From Lachnospiraceae bacterium UBA3689 (lineage in GTDB: Bacteria > Bacillota > Clostridia > Lachnospirales > Lachnospiraceae), in contig DFIU01000015.1 in the NCBI GenBank assembly GCA_002371465.1, positions 91,568 to 155,567 on the forward strand: a DNA stretch of 64,000 bases, in the 5' to 3' direction. Shown here piece after piece: positions 41,602-50,700 of the stretch (position 1 is the first letter of the stretch; each line of letters begins with the position of its first letter). The notes beneath the pieces are model-generated. The model searched no databases. It worked only from the letters and a program-made list of their open reading frames with translations, and had not been told where the DNA came from. Made by a program: the position numbers and the translations under genes.

Positions 41602-42984
41602 ATGTTTAAAAAGATCATGATTGCGAACCGCGGAGAGATTGCCATGCGGATCATCCGCTGCTGCCAGGAAATGGGGATCGATACCGTCCTTGCCGTATCG
41701 GAAGAGGACCGGGACTCCCTCCCGGCCCAGTTTGCGACGGAGACGGTCTGCATCGGTCCAGCCAGGGCAGCAGAGAGCTATCTCAACCAGCCCGCCCTCA
41801 TTACGGCGGCGAAGGCAAGCGGCTGTGAGGCGGTGCATCCGGGATACGGCTTTTTGTCTGAAAACGCGGATTTCGCCCAGGCGGTTTCCGAGAACGGTCT
41901 GACCTATATCGGTCCGTCCGCGGACATGATCCGGGGTATGGGGGATAAACAGAGCGCCCGCGCCCTGATGAAAAAGCACGGCGTGCCGGTCGTTCCGGGA
42001 TCCGATGGGATCTTAAAGGACGCCGCCGAGGCAAGAAAGGTGGCGGAAAAAGTCGGCTACCCTGTCCTGGTCAAGGCGACGGCGGGTGGAGGAGGCCGGG
42101 GCATGCGGACGGCTTTTGACTCAAGTGAGATCGAGGACGCCTACCGCGAGGCACAGGCAGAGGCGGAAGCTGCCTTTGGAAACGGCGACCTGTATCTGGA
42201 AAAACTGATCGTCCACCCCCACCACATCGAAGTGCAGATCCTGGGAGATCAAAACGGCCACATCGTTCATCTGGGGGAACGCGACTGCTCGATGCAGCGC
42301 AGGAACCAGAAATTGATCGAGGAAGCCCCGGCGGATATTCTGACCAAGCAGCAGAGGGCAGACCTTTGCCGGGCGGCGGTTCGGGCTGCAAAAGCGGTCC
42401 GCTACGTTTCGGCTGGAACGGTGGAATTTGTTCTCGATCATGAGGGAAATTTCTATTTTATTGAAATGAACACCAGAATCCAGGTGGAACATTCCGTCAC
42501 GGAGATGGTGACTGGCATCGATCTGGTAAAAGAACAGATCCGGATCGCGTCGGGGCAGGACCTTTCCTTCCGCCAAAGCGACGTCAAACTTCGCGGACAC
42601 GCGATCGAATGCCGCATCAACGCGGAGGATCCGGCGCGGAATTTCGCCCCCTGTCCGGGACCGGTGCCCTTTGTCCACATGCCGGGAGGCTTCGGCGTCC
42701 GCGTGGAGAGCGCCCTCTTCTCCGGCTGCCGCATCAGTCCCTATTACGACTCCATGGCGGCTAAAATCATTGTCCAGGCTCCGGGCAGACTGGACGCGAT
42801 TCGGAAGATGCGGATGGCGCTGGAAGAGATGACGGTTGAGGGAGTGACGACCAACATCAATTTCCTCTACCTTTTGATGTTCCATCACGACTACATGCTG
42901 GGAAACTTTGATACGTCCTTTTTGGGCACGCATACCGAACGGATTTTGAAATGGGACCGTGAATCCCGTGGAAAAAAGAAGTAA
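41602..42984 (+). CDS. accC: biotin carboxylase subunit of acetyl-CoA carboxylase
   Basis: The 460-residue enzyme carboxylates biotin on AccB using ATP and bicarbonate. Family blocks are FKKIMIANRGEIAMRIIR, HPGYGFLSENADFA, the ATP-grasp glycine loop KATAGGGGRGMR, ERDCSMQRRNQKLIEEAP, EFVLDHEGNFYFIEMNTRIQVEHSVTE and GHAIECRINAEDP. ATG 41602 follows AAGGAGCC; earlier in-frame codons lack a ribosome site. Confidence 0.97.
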   Translation: MFKKIMIANRGEIAMRIIRCCQEMGIDTVLAVSEEDRDSLPAQFATETVCIGPARAAESYLNQPALITAAKASGCEAVHPGYGFLSENADFAQAVSENGLTYIGPSADMIRGMGDKQSARALMKKHGVPVVPGSDGILKDAAEARKVAEKVGYPVLVKATAGGGGRGMRTAFDSSEIEDAYREAQAEAEAAFGNGDLYLEKLIVHPHHIEVQILGDQNGHIVHLGERDCSMQRRNQKLIEEAPADILTKQQRADLCRAAVRAAKAVRYVSAGTVEFVLDHEGNFYFIEMNTRIQVEHSVTEMVTGIDLVKEQIRIASGQDLSFRQSDVKLRGHAIECRINAEDPARNFAPCPGPVPFVHMPGGFGVRVESALFSGCRISPYYDSMAAKIIVQAPGRLDAIRKMRMALEEMTVEGVTTNINFLYLLMFHHDYMLGNFDTSFLGTHTERILKWDRESRGKKK

Positions 42985-42999
42985 GAGAGGGAGAACCTG

Positions 43000-43758
43000 A
43001 TGCCGACCGGATTTGAAGAAAAACGAAAGATCTTTCTGGGCTACCGGAAGATGAGAGAAAAGAAAAGCTCCTTCACCCCCCTGGGGGACAGGCTGCACCT
43101 GTTATTTGACGGCGGGAAGATCGAGCATCTCTTCCGGGACGTCTGCTCCAAGGATCCCCTGCATTTTCCGGATTACCAGAAGACGTTGGTGCAGCTGAAG
43201 CTAAAGACCAACGCCAATGACGCCCTGATCACGGGCGTGGGATCCGTGGATGGGATCCGGGCGGCGGCGGCCCAGCTGGACAAACATTTCCTGATGGGGT
43301 CCATGAGTTCGGCGGTCGGGGAACGCCTGACTCAGCTGGTGGAGTACGCGGATAAAAAGAAGCTGCCTCTCATCATCATATCGGCGAGCGGGGGCGCCCG
43401 GATGCAGGAGGGCATGTACTCCCTCTTTCAGATGGCAAAGACGTCCGTCGCTGTCCAGCGCTTCAAGGATCATGGGGGACTCTACATCTCCGTGCTGACC
43501 CATCCGACAACGGGCGGCGTCAGCGCCAGCTTCGCCATGCTGGGCGATATCATCCTGGCGGAGCCGGGGGCGCTGATCGGCTTTGCCGGACCCAGGGTCA
43601 TCGAGCAGACGATCGGAGAGAAGCTGCCCAAGGGTTTTCAGAGTGCGGAATTTCAGCAGGAGCATGGCTTTGTGGACGCGATTGTTCCCAAAGAGGAGAT
43701 GAAGACGGCGATCGCAAAGCTGCTCCGGCTGCACGGCTATAAGGGGGGACCTGCATGA
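43000..43758 (+). CDS. accD: acetyl-CoA carboxylase carboxyltransferase beta subunit, without zinc ribbon
   Basis: The carboxyltransferase domain is complete: DRLHLLFDGGKIEHLF, DALITGVGSVDG, MGSMSSAVGERLTQLVEYA, SASGGARMQEGMYSLFQMAKTS, LTHPTTGGVSASFAMLGD and GFAGPRVIEQTIGEKLPKGFQSAEF. At 252 residues it is about 35-45 shorter than usual AccD, and the N-terminal four-cysteine zinc ribbon (two CxxC pairs) is absent. Only 25 Lys/Arg-rich residues precede the enzyme core. No upstream frame could supply the ribbon because accC ends 15 bases before. It overlaps accA by ATGA. Confidence 0.92.
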   Translation: MPTGFEEKRKIFLGYRKMREKKSSFTPLGDRLHLLFDGGKIEHLFRDVCSKDPLHFPDYQKTLVQLKLKTNANDALITGVGSVDGIRAAAAQLDKHFLMGSMSSAVGERLTQLVEYADKKKLPLIIISASGGARMQEGMYSLFQMAKTSVAVQRFKDHGGLYISVLTHPTTGGVSASFAMLGDIILAEPGALIGFAGPRVIEQTIGEKLPKGFQSAEFQQEHGFVDAIVPKEEMKTAIAKLLRLHGYKGGPA

Positions 43759-44633
43759 AGGCATACGAACGTGTCCGTCTGGCGCGGGATAAGGATCGAC
43801 CAAAGATCGGAGCCTATATCGACGCTTTATTTACGGACTTTTTTGAACTAAAAGGGGACCGCTTAGGCGGCGAAGATCCGGCGATCCTGGGCGGCATCGC
43901 CTTTTTTGAAGGGCAGCCGGTCACGGTGATCGGGCACCGCAAGGGCAGCGATTTAAAGGAGAACCTGACCTGCCGCTTCGGTATGCCGGAGCCGGAAGGC
44001 TACCGCAAGGCTCTGCGGCTCATGAAGGAGGCGGAGAAGTTCCACCGGCCGGTCATTACCTTTATCGATACGCCGGGAGCCTATCCGGGCAAGTCGGCGG
44101 AAGAACACGGCCAGTCCCGGGCAATCGCCGAAAATCTGGCGGAGATGTCCGCCCTAAAGACGCCGATCATCTCCGTCGTGACCGGAGAGGGATCAAGCGG
44201 CGGGGCACTTGCGATCGGCGTGGCGGACCGGATCTGGATGCTGGAAAATGCGGTCTATTCGGTCCTGTCGCCGGAGGGCTTTGCCAGTATCCTCTGGAAG
44301 GATTCGGCAAGGGCGGAAGAAGCGGCGGACGTGATGCACATGACGGCGGGAGAACTCTACGAAGAGGGGCTCGTCGACCGGGTGATCCCGGAGGATAAGG
44401 GCGGGATCCAGGCGGATTTTGATCTGTCCATCCGGGCGATCCGCAGCGCCCTGAAAACGGAACTGGCGGAGCTGCAGGAACTCTCCCAAGAGGATCTGGT
44501 CAGCCTCCGTTATCAGAAATACCGCCATTTTGAGGGCGAGCTGGAGCCGGACTACGCTGACTTCAACTGGGACGCCATCGAATTAAAGGAACTGGAAGAA
44601 GCTTTGAAGGAGGTTGTCAGCCATGAATCCTGA
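43755..44633 (+). CDS. accA: acetyl-CoA carboxylase carboxyltransferase alpha subunit
   Basis: The 292-residue subunit pairs with AccD to transfer the carboxyl group to acetyl-CoA, giving malonyl-CoA. Seen are the N-terminal AYERVRLARDKDRP, FFELKGDRLGGEDPAILGGIA, RFGMPEPEGYRKALRLM, FIDTPGAYPGKSAEEHGQ, GEGSSGGALAIGVADRIWM and SVLSPEGFASILWKD. Its start overlaps the accD stop (ATGA), ensuring equal synthesis of both subunits. Confidence 0.97.
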   Translation: MKAYERVRLARDKDRPKIGAYIDALFTDFFELKGDRLGGEDPAILGGIAFFEGQPVTVIGHRKGSDLKENLTCRFGMPEPEGYRKALRLMKEAEKFHRPVITFIDTPGAYPGKSAEEHGQSRAIAENLAEMSALKTPIISVVTGEGSSGGALAIGVADRIWMLENAVYSVLSPEGFASILWKDSARAEEAADVMHMTAGELYEEGLVDRVIPEDKGGIQADFDLSIRAIRSALKTELAELQELSQEDLVSLRYQKYRHFEGELEPDYADFNWDAIELKELEEALKEVVSHES

Positions 44634-45645
44634 AAGGGACAGGAAGTCGGCAGAAAAAAAGAGTTTGCCGGCAGGCGGGGGCGTCCGGATATTGACCTTG
44701 GGGAAGGCGCTTCCTTCCGCGACCATGCGGAACGAAGATTTTGAAAAGACCCTGGATACTTCGGACGAGTGGATCCGGACCAGAACCGGGATTTTGGAGC
44801 GTCGCTTTTGCCGGCGCTTAAACGGGGAGAACGCCTCTTCCCTCGCCGTTCACGCCGCCGCCCTTGCTCTTGAAAAGGCGGAGCGAACCTATCACATCCA
44901 AAAAGAGGAGATCGGGCTTGTCATTACGGCGACCTGCAGCTCCCGCTATGAGATGCCCTCGACTGCCTGCATCGTCCAGGAGGAGCTGGGACTTAAGGGC
45001 GGCATCCCCGCCTTTGATCTAAACGCCGCCTGTTCCGGTTTTATCTACGGTCTTGGCACGGCGGATGCCATGATGGCGAGAATGGGCATCTCCTATGGTC
45101 TGGTCATCGGAACCGAGGAAATGTCCCGGCTCCTTGACATGGGGGACCGTAGCACCTGCGTCCTCTTCGGAGACGGAGCGGCAGCGGCGGTGGTCGCCTT
45201 TGACAGACAGGCGGACTTTGCCGCCGATCTGGGTGCTGCCGGAGACAAGGAGGCTCTCTACAGCCTGTCCTCGGTCCTGCGCATGGACGGCCGCAGGGTC
45301 TTCCGCTTTGCCTGCTTAAAGTTGGAGGAAGAGATCAGAAAGCTGGAGGAACTGAGCGGCATCCGGGCGGAGGATGTGGACTATATCGTCTGTCACCAGG
45401 CAAATTACCGCATTATCCGCTATGTGCAGAGCAGACTGGGACTGCCAGAGGAGAAGTTTCCCATGAATCTTTCTTCTTATGGAAATACGTCAGCCGCCAG
45501 TATTCCCCTCATGCTCTGTGACTTACAGGATGAAGGAAAACTGACGGCAGGGACCCGGGTCTTCTGCGTCGGCTTCGGCGCGGGGCTGACCTGGGGAGCG
45601 GCAAGTTTGAAATTCGGAGGAATGATTGATGAAACAGCTAAATGA
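44623..45645 (+). CDS. fabH: beta-ketoacyl-ACP synthase III
   Basis: FabH starts fatty-acid synthesis by condensing an acyl-CoA with malonyl-ACP. The 340-residue protein has the catalytic cysteine in FDLNAACSGFIYG (Cys137), the histidine in CHQANYRI and the asparagine in NLSSYGNTSAASIPL. DTSDEWIRTRTGI near the N-terminus is family-specific. ATG 44623 lies within the end of accA and follows GAAGGAGG. About 20 extra residues (ERDRKSAEKKSLPAGGG) precede the usual start. Confidence 0.95.
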   Translation: MNPERDRKSAEKKSLPAGGGVRILTLGKALPSATMRNEDFEKTLDTSDEWIRTRTGILERRFCRRLNGENASSLAVHAAALALEKAERTYHIQKEEIGLVITATCSSRYEMPSTACIVQEELGLKGGIPAFDLNAACSGFIYGLGTADAMMARMGISYGLVIGTEEMSRLLDMGDRSTCVLFGDGAAAAVVAFDRQADFAADLGAAGDKEALYSLSSVLRMDGRRVFRFACLKLEEEIRKLEELSGIRAEDVDYIVCHQANYRIIRYVQSRLGLPEEKFPMNLSSYGNTSAASIPLMLCDLQDEGKLTAGTRVFCVGFGAGLTWGAASLKFGGMIDETAK

Positions 45646-46570
45646 ACTACTGGGAACCAGATACCCCTTCATTCAGGGGGGCATGGCTAACATTGCGACG
45701 GGAGAATTTGCTGCCGCCTGCTCCAATGCCGGAGCCCTGGGTCTGATCGCATCCGGCGGCCTTCATTCCGCAGAGGAACTAAGGAACCAGATCCGGATCT
45801 GCCGGAGCCTGACCGACCAGCCCTTCGGCGTCAACCTAATGCTGATGAATCCTGCCGCGGATGAGATGGCGCAGGTCCTGACCGAAGAAGGGGTCAGAGT
45901 CGTGACGACCGGGGCGGGCAACCCCGGAAAATATATGAAGGATTGGAAGGACCATGGCATGACCGTTATTCCGGTCTCCGCCAGCGTCGCCCTTGCCAAG
46001 CGGCTGATCCGGTCCGGAGCCGACGCCATTATCGCGGAGGGGACGGAATCCGGCGGTCATGTCGGGGAAATGACGACCATGACGCTTGTTCCGCAGATGG
46101 TGGACGGGCTTGATGGGAAGGTGCCGGTCATCGCGGCGGGAGGCATCGCCGACGGCAGGCAGCTGGCGGCAGCATTTGTCCTGGGCGCCTGCGGAGCCCA
46201 GATCGGAACCTGCCTTTTGGTTTCAAAGGAGTGTCCGATTCATGACAATTATAAAGAGGCTCTGCTTGCCGCCAAGGACAACGCCACGGTCGTGACCGGC
46301 CGCAGTGTGGACGCGCCGGTCCGCATCATCAAAAACCAGATGTCCCGCAATTACATCAAGGCGGAACGGGATGGCGCCGACCGCATGGAACTGGAGAAAT
46401 TTACGCTGGGTTCCCTTCGGAAAGCGGTCTTTGACGGAAATGTAAAAGAGGGGTCCCTGATGGCGGGTCAGGTCTGCGGTCAGCTGCATGAGATCCGGCC
46501 GGTAGCGGATATCTTAAGGGACCTCTATGAGAATGGCAAGAGAGAGGCAGCTGCCCTGACCATCGTTTGA
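45629..46570 (+). CDS. fabK: FMN-dependent enoyl-ACP reductase II
   Basis: FabK reduces enoyl-ACP in the last step of each elongation cycle. The 313-residue TIM-barrel flavoprotein shows LGTRYPFIQGGMANIATGEFA, GVNLML, IAEGTESGGHVGEMTTM and VIAAGGIADGRQLAAAFVLGA, as in streptococcal and clostridial FabK. No FabI is seen, so this would be the only enoyl reductase of the operon and predicts low sensitivity to FabI inhibitors such as triclosan. ATG 45629 overlaps the end of fabH and follows CGGAGG. Confidence 0.95.
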   Translation: MKQLNELLGTRYPFIQGGMANIATGEFAAACSNAGALGLIASGGLHSAEELRNQIRICRSLTDQPFGVNLMLMNPAADEMAQVLTEEGVRVVTTGAGNPGKYMKDWKDHGMTVIPVSASVALAKRLIRSGADAIIAEGTESGGHVGEMTTMTLVPQMVDGLDGKVPVIAAGGIADGRQLAAAFVLGACGAQIGTCLLVSKECPIHDNYKEALLAAKDNATVVTGRSVDAPVRIIKNQMSRNYIKAERDGADRMELEKFTLGSLRKAVFDGNVKEGSLMAGQVCGQLHEIRPVADILRDLYENGKREAAALTIV

Positions 46571-46614
46571 CGGATGGGACAGGCTCATCAAGCAGATACA
46601 TAAAGGAGAAGAAG

Positions 46615-47562
46615 ATGAAGACAGCGATTCTTTATGCCGGTCAGGGGGCGCAAAGACCCGGTATGGGACTGGACCTCTATGAAGGCTACCCGGAATTTTC
46701 AAAGGCAATCGATGAAGCCGCGGCGGTTACGGATTTTGATTTAAAAAGCGCCATGTTCGGGTCTGACGCGGCTCTTTTGGCCAGGACGGAGATCACGCAG
46801 CCGGCTCTGGCGGCATTCGCGGCGGGCGTGACCGCCGTTTTAAGCCGCTATGGCATCCAGCCTGACTATGTAGCGGGGCTTTCTTTAGGGGAGTACAGCG
46901 CTTTGCAGGCAGCAGGGGTCTTTACTCTGGATCAGTTGATTCGGCTTACTTCCTTCCGCGGAAGAGCCATGGCGGAGGCGGGGAGGGGGATCGATACCCT
47001 GATGTGCGCCGTCCTGGGCCTTTCTTCCGAGCAGACAGAAGCCATCTGCAAAAAGGCGCAGGAGGAGACCGGGCAGATGGTCCAGGTCGTCAATTACAAT
47101 ACGGTCGGTCAGGAGGTGATCTCCGGCACCAAAGAGGGGGTCAGACGGGCGGAAGAACTGGCGAAAGATATGGGCTGCAAGCGGTGCATGGAACTAAAGG
47201 TCAGTTCCGCCTTCCACACTTCTTTTATGGAAGGGGCTGGTCAGGCTCTTCATAAGAAGTTCCGCACGATGAATTTCGGAAAAATGCAGGTACCGGTTGT
47301 CTTTAACTGTACCGGCAGGGAACTGGAGGGGGAGGAGACCATCGCCGACCTCTTGGTTCGCCAGGTCCAGTCTCCGGTTAAGATGAGGCAGACCATCGAG
47401 TATCTGGCGGATCACGGCGTCGATATTTTTATTGAAGTGGGCCCGGGCCACGCCTTAAGCGGCTTTGTCAAGCGCGCCGTAAAGGGGGCGGCTGCCTGTT
47501 TTATCGACAGCGCCGCCGATTTGAAGGACGTTTTAGACAAATACGGAAAGAAGGAGGCTTGA
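46615..47562 (+). CDS. fabD: malonyl-CoA:ACP transacylase
   Basis: The 315-residue enzyme loads malonyl groups onto ACP. It starts KTAILYAGQGAQRPGMGLDLY, has the nucleophile in VAGLSLGEYSAL (Ser90) and ends with the IEVGPGHALSGFVKR block that carries family-typical residues. ATG 46615 follows AAAGGAG. It stands 44 bases after fabK. Confidence 0.96.
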   Translation: MKTAILYAGQGAQRPGMGLDLYEGYPEFSKAIDEAAAVTDFDLKSAMFGSDAALLARTEITQPALAAFAAGVTAVLSRYGIQPDYVAGLSLGEYSALQAAGVFTLDQLIRLTSFRGRAMAEAGRGIDTLMCAVLGLSSEQTEAICKKAQEETGQMVQVVNYNTVGQEVISGTKEGVRRAEELAKDMGCKRCMELKVSSAFHTSFMEGAGQALHKKFRTMNFGKMQVPVVFNCTGRELEGEETIADLLVRQVQSPVKMRQTIEYLADHGVDIFIEVGPGHALSGFVKRAVKGAAACFIDSAADLKDVLDKYGKKEA

Positions 47563-47567
47563 TCCGG

Positions 47568-48317
47568 ATGGGAAGACTGGATGGACAGACTGCCCTTGTG
47601 ACGGGCGGCGGCCGGGGAATCGGCAGAGCCATTGTAAAAAAGCTGGCGTCAGAGGGAGCCAATGTAGTCATCAATTACGGGACCAGCGACCGGGCAGCAA
47701 AGGAGACCGCCGACCTTTGCCGGAAGGAATATGGAGTCAAGACTCTTGCCGTACAGGCGGACGTCAGCCGGGCAGAGGATGTGCAGCGGCTCTTTGAAGA
47801 GGCGAAGGCTCTGACCGGGAAGGTGGAGATTCTGGTCAATAACGCCGGCATCACGGCGGACAATCTGATCCTTCGGATGACGGATGAGGATTTTGACCGC
47901 GTGCAGAAGATTAACCTGTACGGAACCTTCTACGGCATGAAGCTGGCGGCTAAGACCATGCTGAGACAGCGGTACGGCAGGATTATTTCCCTAAGTTCCG
48001 TGGTCGGTCTCCACGGAAACGCGGGGCAGGTCAACTATGCGGCGTCTAAGGCGGGCATCGTCGGCATGACGAAGTCCCTGGCAAAGGAGATGGCGAGCCG
48101 GGGCGTGACGGTTAATGCCGTCGCTCCGGGCATGATCGAAACGGACATGACGGCGGCGATGACGGAGACGGCTCACAAGGCGATGGAAGGACAGATCCCG
48201 GCAGGCCGCATGGGCAGCCCGGAGGACATCGCGGAGGCGGTTGCTTTTTTTGCGGACCCGGCTTCCGGTTATGTTACGGGACAGGTCCTCGCGGTTGACG
48301 GGGGCATGGCGCTTTAA
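47568..48317 (+). CDS. fabG: 3-oxoacyl-ACP reductase
   Basis: FabG is the NADPH-dependent ketoreductase of chain elongation. The 249-residue short-chain dehydrogenase has TALVTGGGRGIGRAIV, NNAGIT, the Ser144/Tyr157/Lys161 triad (SLSSVVG, YAASK) and the C-terminal GYVTGQVLAVDGGMAL. ATG 47568 is chosen; a TTG at 47559 lies on the ribosome site AAGGAGG. It begins six bases after fabD. Confidence 0.97.
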   Translation: MGRLDGQTALVTGGGRGIGRAIVKKLASEGANVVINYGTSDRAAKETADLCRKEYGVKTLAVQADVSRAEDVQRLFEEAKALTGKVEILVNNAGITADNLILRMTDEDFDRVQKINLYGTFYGMKLAAKTMLRQRYGRIISLSSVVGLHGNAGQVNYAASKAGIVGMTKSLAKEMASRGVTVNAVAPGMIETDMTAAMTETAHKAMEGQIPAGRMGSPEDIAEAVAFFADPASGYVTGQVLAVDGGMAL

Positions 48318-48337
48318 GCGGATAGGAAGGATAGGCA

Positions 48338-49603
48338 ATGAAAAGAAGAGTGGTCATTACGGGAATGGGAATCATTTCCCCGATCGGAAATACAAAAGAA
48401 GAGGTCTGGAAGAGTGTCGAGGAGGGGACGTGCGGCATCGCGCCGATTACGCGTTACGACAGCTCAAAGCAGAAGGTCAAGCTGGCGGGTGAATTAAAGG
48501 ACCTGGATCTGTCCCGCTACGTATCCCCTAAGGCGGCGCGGAAGATGGACCCCTATACCCAGTACGCCATGTACGCGGCTGCCGAGGCGATGGAGGATGC
48601 CGGCATCAAAAAAGAGGCGGAAGGAGAGGAGCCCCGGGACCGCTGGGGCGTCATCATGGCGTCCGGGATCGGTGGGATCCAGACCATTGAGACAGAGAAG
48701 GAGCGGGGCCAGAAAGTGGGCTATGACCGGGTCTCCCCCTACTTTATTCCGATGGCGATCTCCAATATGGCGGCGGGAAATATTGCCATCGAGTACGGCT
48801 TAAAGGGCATGTGCAGCTGCACGGTGACCGCCTGCGCGTCAGCGGGAAATGCGATCGGGGACGCCTTCCGTCACATCCGGGACGGTTACGGCGATCTGAT
48901 GGCGGCGGGCGGTTCGGAGGCATCCATTACGCCTCTGTGTATCGGCGGCTTTACCTCCCTGCGTGCCTTAAGCACCTCCGAAGATCCCTCCCGCGCCTCG
49001 ATTCCCTTCGATAAGGAACGGTCCGGTTTCGTCATGGGAGAGGGGGCTGCTGTTCTCATCCTGGAGGAACTGGGCCACGCCAAAAAGCGGGGGGCTAAGA
49101 TCTACGGAGAGATCGCCGGCTACGGCTCCAACTGTGACGCCCACCACATCACCGCTCCCAATCCGGAGGGGGATGGCGCGGCGAAATGCATGGCGGAGGC
49201 GATGCGGGACGCCGGCATCAGTCCCACAGAAGTGGATTATGTCAATGCCCATGGGACGTCCACCAGGATGAACGACAGCGGGGAGACCAAGGCGATCCAC
49301 AAGGCGTTCGGTCCCCATGCCGCATCCCTGAAGGTAAGCTCGACCAAGTCCATGACCGGACACCTGTTGGGCGCGTCGGCAGCGGTCGAAGCGGTCATCA
49401 CGACCCTGGCGGTTCAGAATTCCTTTATCCCGCCCACGGTCGGTTATCAGGTTCCGGACGAGGACTGCGATCTGGACTACCAGCCCAACCGGGGCGAGAG
49501 CCATCTGATCCGCTACGCCTTAAGCAACAGCTTTGGTTTCGGCGGGCACAATGTGTCCTTGATCTTTCGGAAGTTTGAGGATGGAAAGCAGGTGACAAAA
49601 TGA
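48338..49603 (+). CDS. fabF: beta-ketoacyl-ACP synthase II
   Basis: FabF extends acyl-ACP with malonyl-ACP. The 421-residue thiolase-fold protein has the nucleophile in TACASAGNAIGD (Cys166) and the two histidines in NAHGTSTRMND and KSMTGHLLGASAAVEA, with GFGGHN near the C-terminus. It overlaps fabZ by four bases (ATGA). It is the only elongating synthase in the operon. Confidence 0.97.
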   Translation: MKRRVVITGMGIISPIGNTKEEVWKSVEEGTCGIAPITRYDSSKQKVKLAGELKDLDLSRYVSPKAARKMDPYTQYAMYAAAEAMEDAGIKKEAEGEEPRDRWGVIMASGIGGIQTIETEKERGQKVGYDRVSPYFIPMAISNMAAGNIAIEYGLKGMCSCTVTACASAGNAIGDAFRHIRDGYGDLMAAGGSEASITPLCIGGFTSLRALSTSEDPSRASIPFDKERSGFVMGEGAAVLILEELGHAKKRGAKIYGEIAGYGSNCDAHHITAPNPEGDGAAKCMAEAMRDAGISPTEVDYVNAHGTSTRMNDSGETKAIHKAFGPHAASLKVSSTKSMTGHLLGASAAVEAVITTLAVQNSFIPPTVGYQVPDEDCDLDYQPNRGESHLIRYALSNSFGFGGHNVSLIFRKFEDGKQVTK

Positions 49604-50052
49604 AATTAAACAGCAACCAGATCGAGCAAATCCTGCCCCACAGATGGCCTTTTCTACTCATTGACAGGGTCGAGGAATGTCAGCCGGGCAAGTTCTGTAC
49701 GGGGCGGAAATGCGTCACGGCTAGTGAATTGGAATTTCAGGGTCATTTTCCGGGCATGAAGGTTATGCCCGGCGTACTGATCCTGGAGGCACTGGCGCAG
49801 ACCGGCGCCGTCGCCCTTTTAAGTGAAGAGGGGCAGGAGGGCAGGGTGGTCCTCTTTGGCGGCGTCAAAAATGCCAGATTCAGGCGGCAGGTCGTGCCGG
49901 GAGATGTTCTGGAACTGCACTGCGAAATTGAAAAGCGCAGGGGACCGGTCGGCTTCGGTAAGGCGGTCGCCACAGTCGACGGCGAAACCGCCGTGACGGC
50001 GGAACTGTCCTTTGCCATCACCGATAAGCCCGAAGATTCTTCCAAATCCTGA
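49600..50052 (+). CDS. fabZ: 3-hydroxyacyl-ACP dehydratase
   Basis: FabZ removes water from 3-hydroxyacyl-ACP. The 150-residue hot-dog-fold protein shows ILPHRWPFLLIDRV, the catalytic histidine in FQGHFPGMKVMPGV (His49) and glutamate in ILEALAQTG (Glu63). It is coupled to fabF through ATGA and ends the enzyme genes of the operon. Confidence 0.96.
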   Translation: MKLNSNQIEQILPHRWPFLLIDRVEECQPGKFCTGRKCVTASELEFQGHFPGMKVMPGVLILEALAQTGAVALLSEEGQEGRVVLFGGVKNARFRRQVVPGDVLELHCEIEKRRGPVGFGKAVATVDGETAVTAELSFAITDKPEDSSKS

Positions 50053-50148
50053 TATTTATTTGTTTGCCCTTTCATTATGTGTTACACTAGTTCTGTCAGC
50101 ACGCTTGAGGGCGTGAATTTTTGTATGCCGGAATGAGAGGACCTTGGA

Positions 50149-50616
50149 ATGACAACGGAGAAGCTGTTTCAGGAAGTTTACACCAGATTTAAGATGCACT
50201 TTTACCGAGAAGTGTTTCGGAATTTTGACAACAGGGAGGCGACGCTGACGACGGTCGAGACCTTCTGCATGGAAGTGATCTATGCGATGGACAATCCAAC
50301 GGTCAATGAATTTGCCTCCTTTATCAAGATTTCGTCGCCCAATGCCGCCTATAAGGTCAATTCTCTGATCCGCAAGGGCTACTTGAAGAAGATCCGATCG
50401 GAGAAGGACCACCGGGAATATCACTTGCAGGTGACGCAGAAGTATTTGGATTACTACAATGTCAGTACCGGCTACGTCGATCAGGTCCTGTCCCGCGTCA
50501 AGAAGACCATGTCGCCGGAGGAGTGGGCGGATTTCCATCACACGCTGGAGATTATCCTGTCCGAGCAGGGAAATGATGTGCCGCCCTACGGCCTCGAAAA
50601 TCATCAGGAAAATTAA
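50149..50616 (+). CDS. MarR-family regulator, possible FabT-like regulator of the operon
   Basis: The 155-residue protein is a winged-helix MarR regulator (TVNEFASFIKISSPNAAYKVNSLIRKGYLKKIRSEKDHREYHLQVT, residues about 50-100) with helical dimerisation ends. Its position 96 bases after fabZ suggests it controls fatty-acid synthesis, as FabT does in streptococci, but FabT usually lies at the operon start. Neither a FabT-type operator nor an acyl ligand can be shown here. ATG 50149 follows AGAGGACC. Confidence 0.8.
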   Translation: MTTEKLFQEVYTRFKMHFYREVFRNFDNREATLTTVETFCMEVIYAMDNPTVNEFASFIKISSPNAAYKVNSLIRKGYLKKIRSEKDHREYHLQVTQKYLDYYNVSTGYVDQVLSRVKKTMSPEEWADFHHTLEIILSEQGNDVPPYGLENHQEN

Positions 50617-50628
50617 AACGATTACAAG

Positions 50629-50700
50629 TTGACCCATAATTTCACAGGGACTATAATGAGAAAGGTTTTGGAAGGCAGCTGCTTTCTAAACCTTTTTTTT
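50629..50700 (+). promoter_or_regulatory. mgtE leader promoter followed at once by a terminator
   Basis: TTGACC (50629-50634), 17 bases and TATAAT (50652-50657) form a promoter. AAGGTTT pairs with AAACCTT around a GC-rich loop (50661-50700) and ends in eight T residues, so most transcripts should stop early unless the structure is prevented. Confidence 0.75.
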
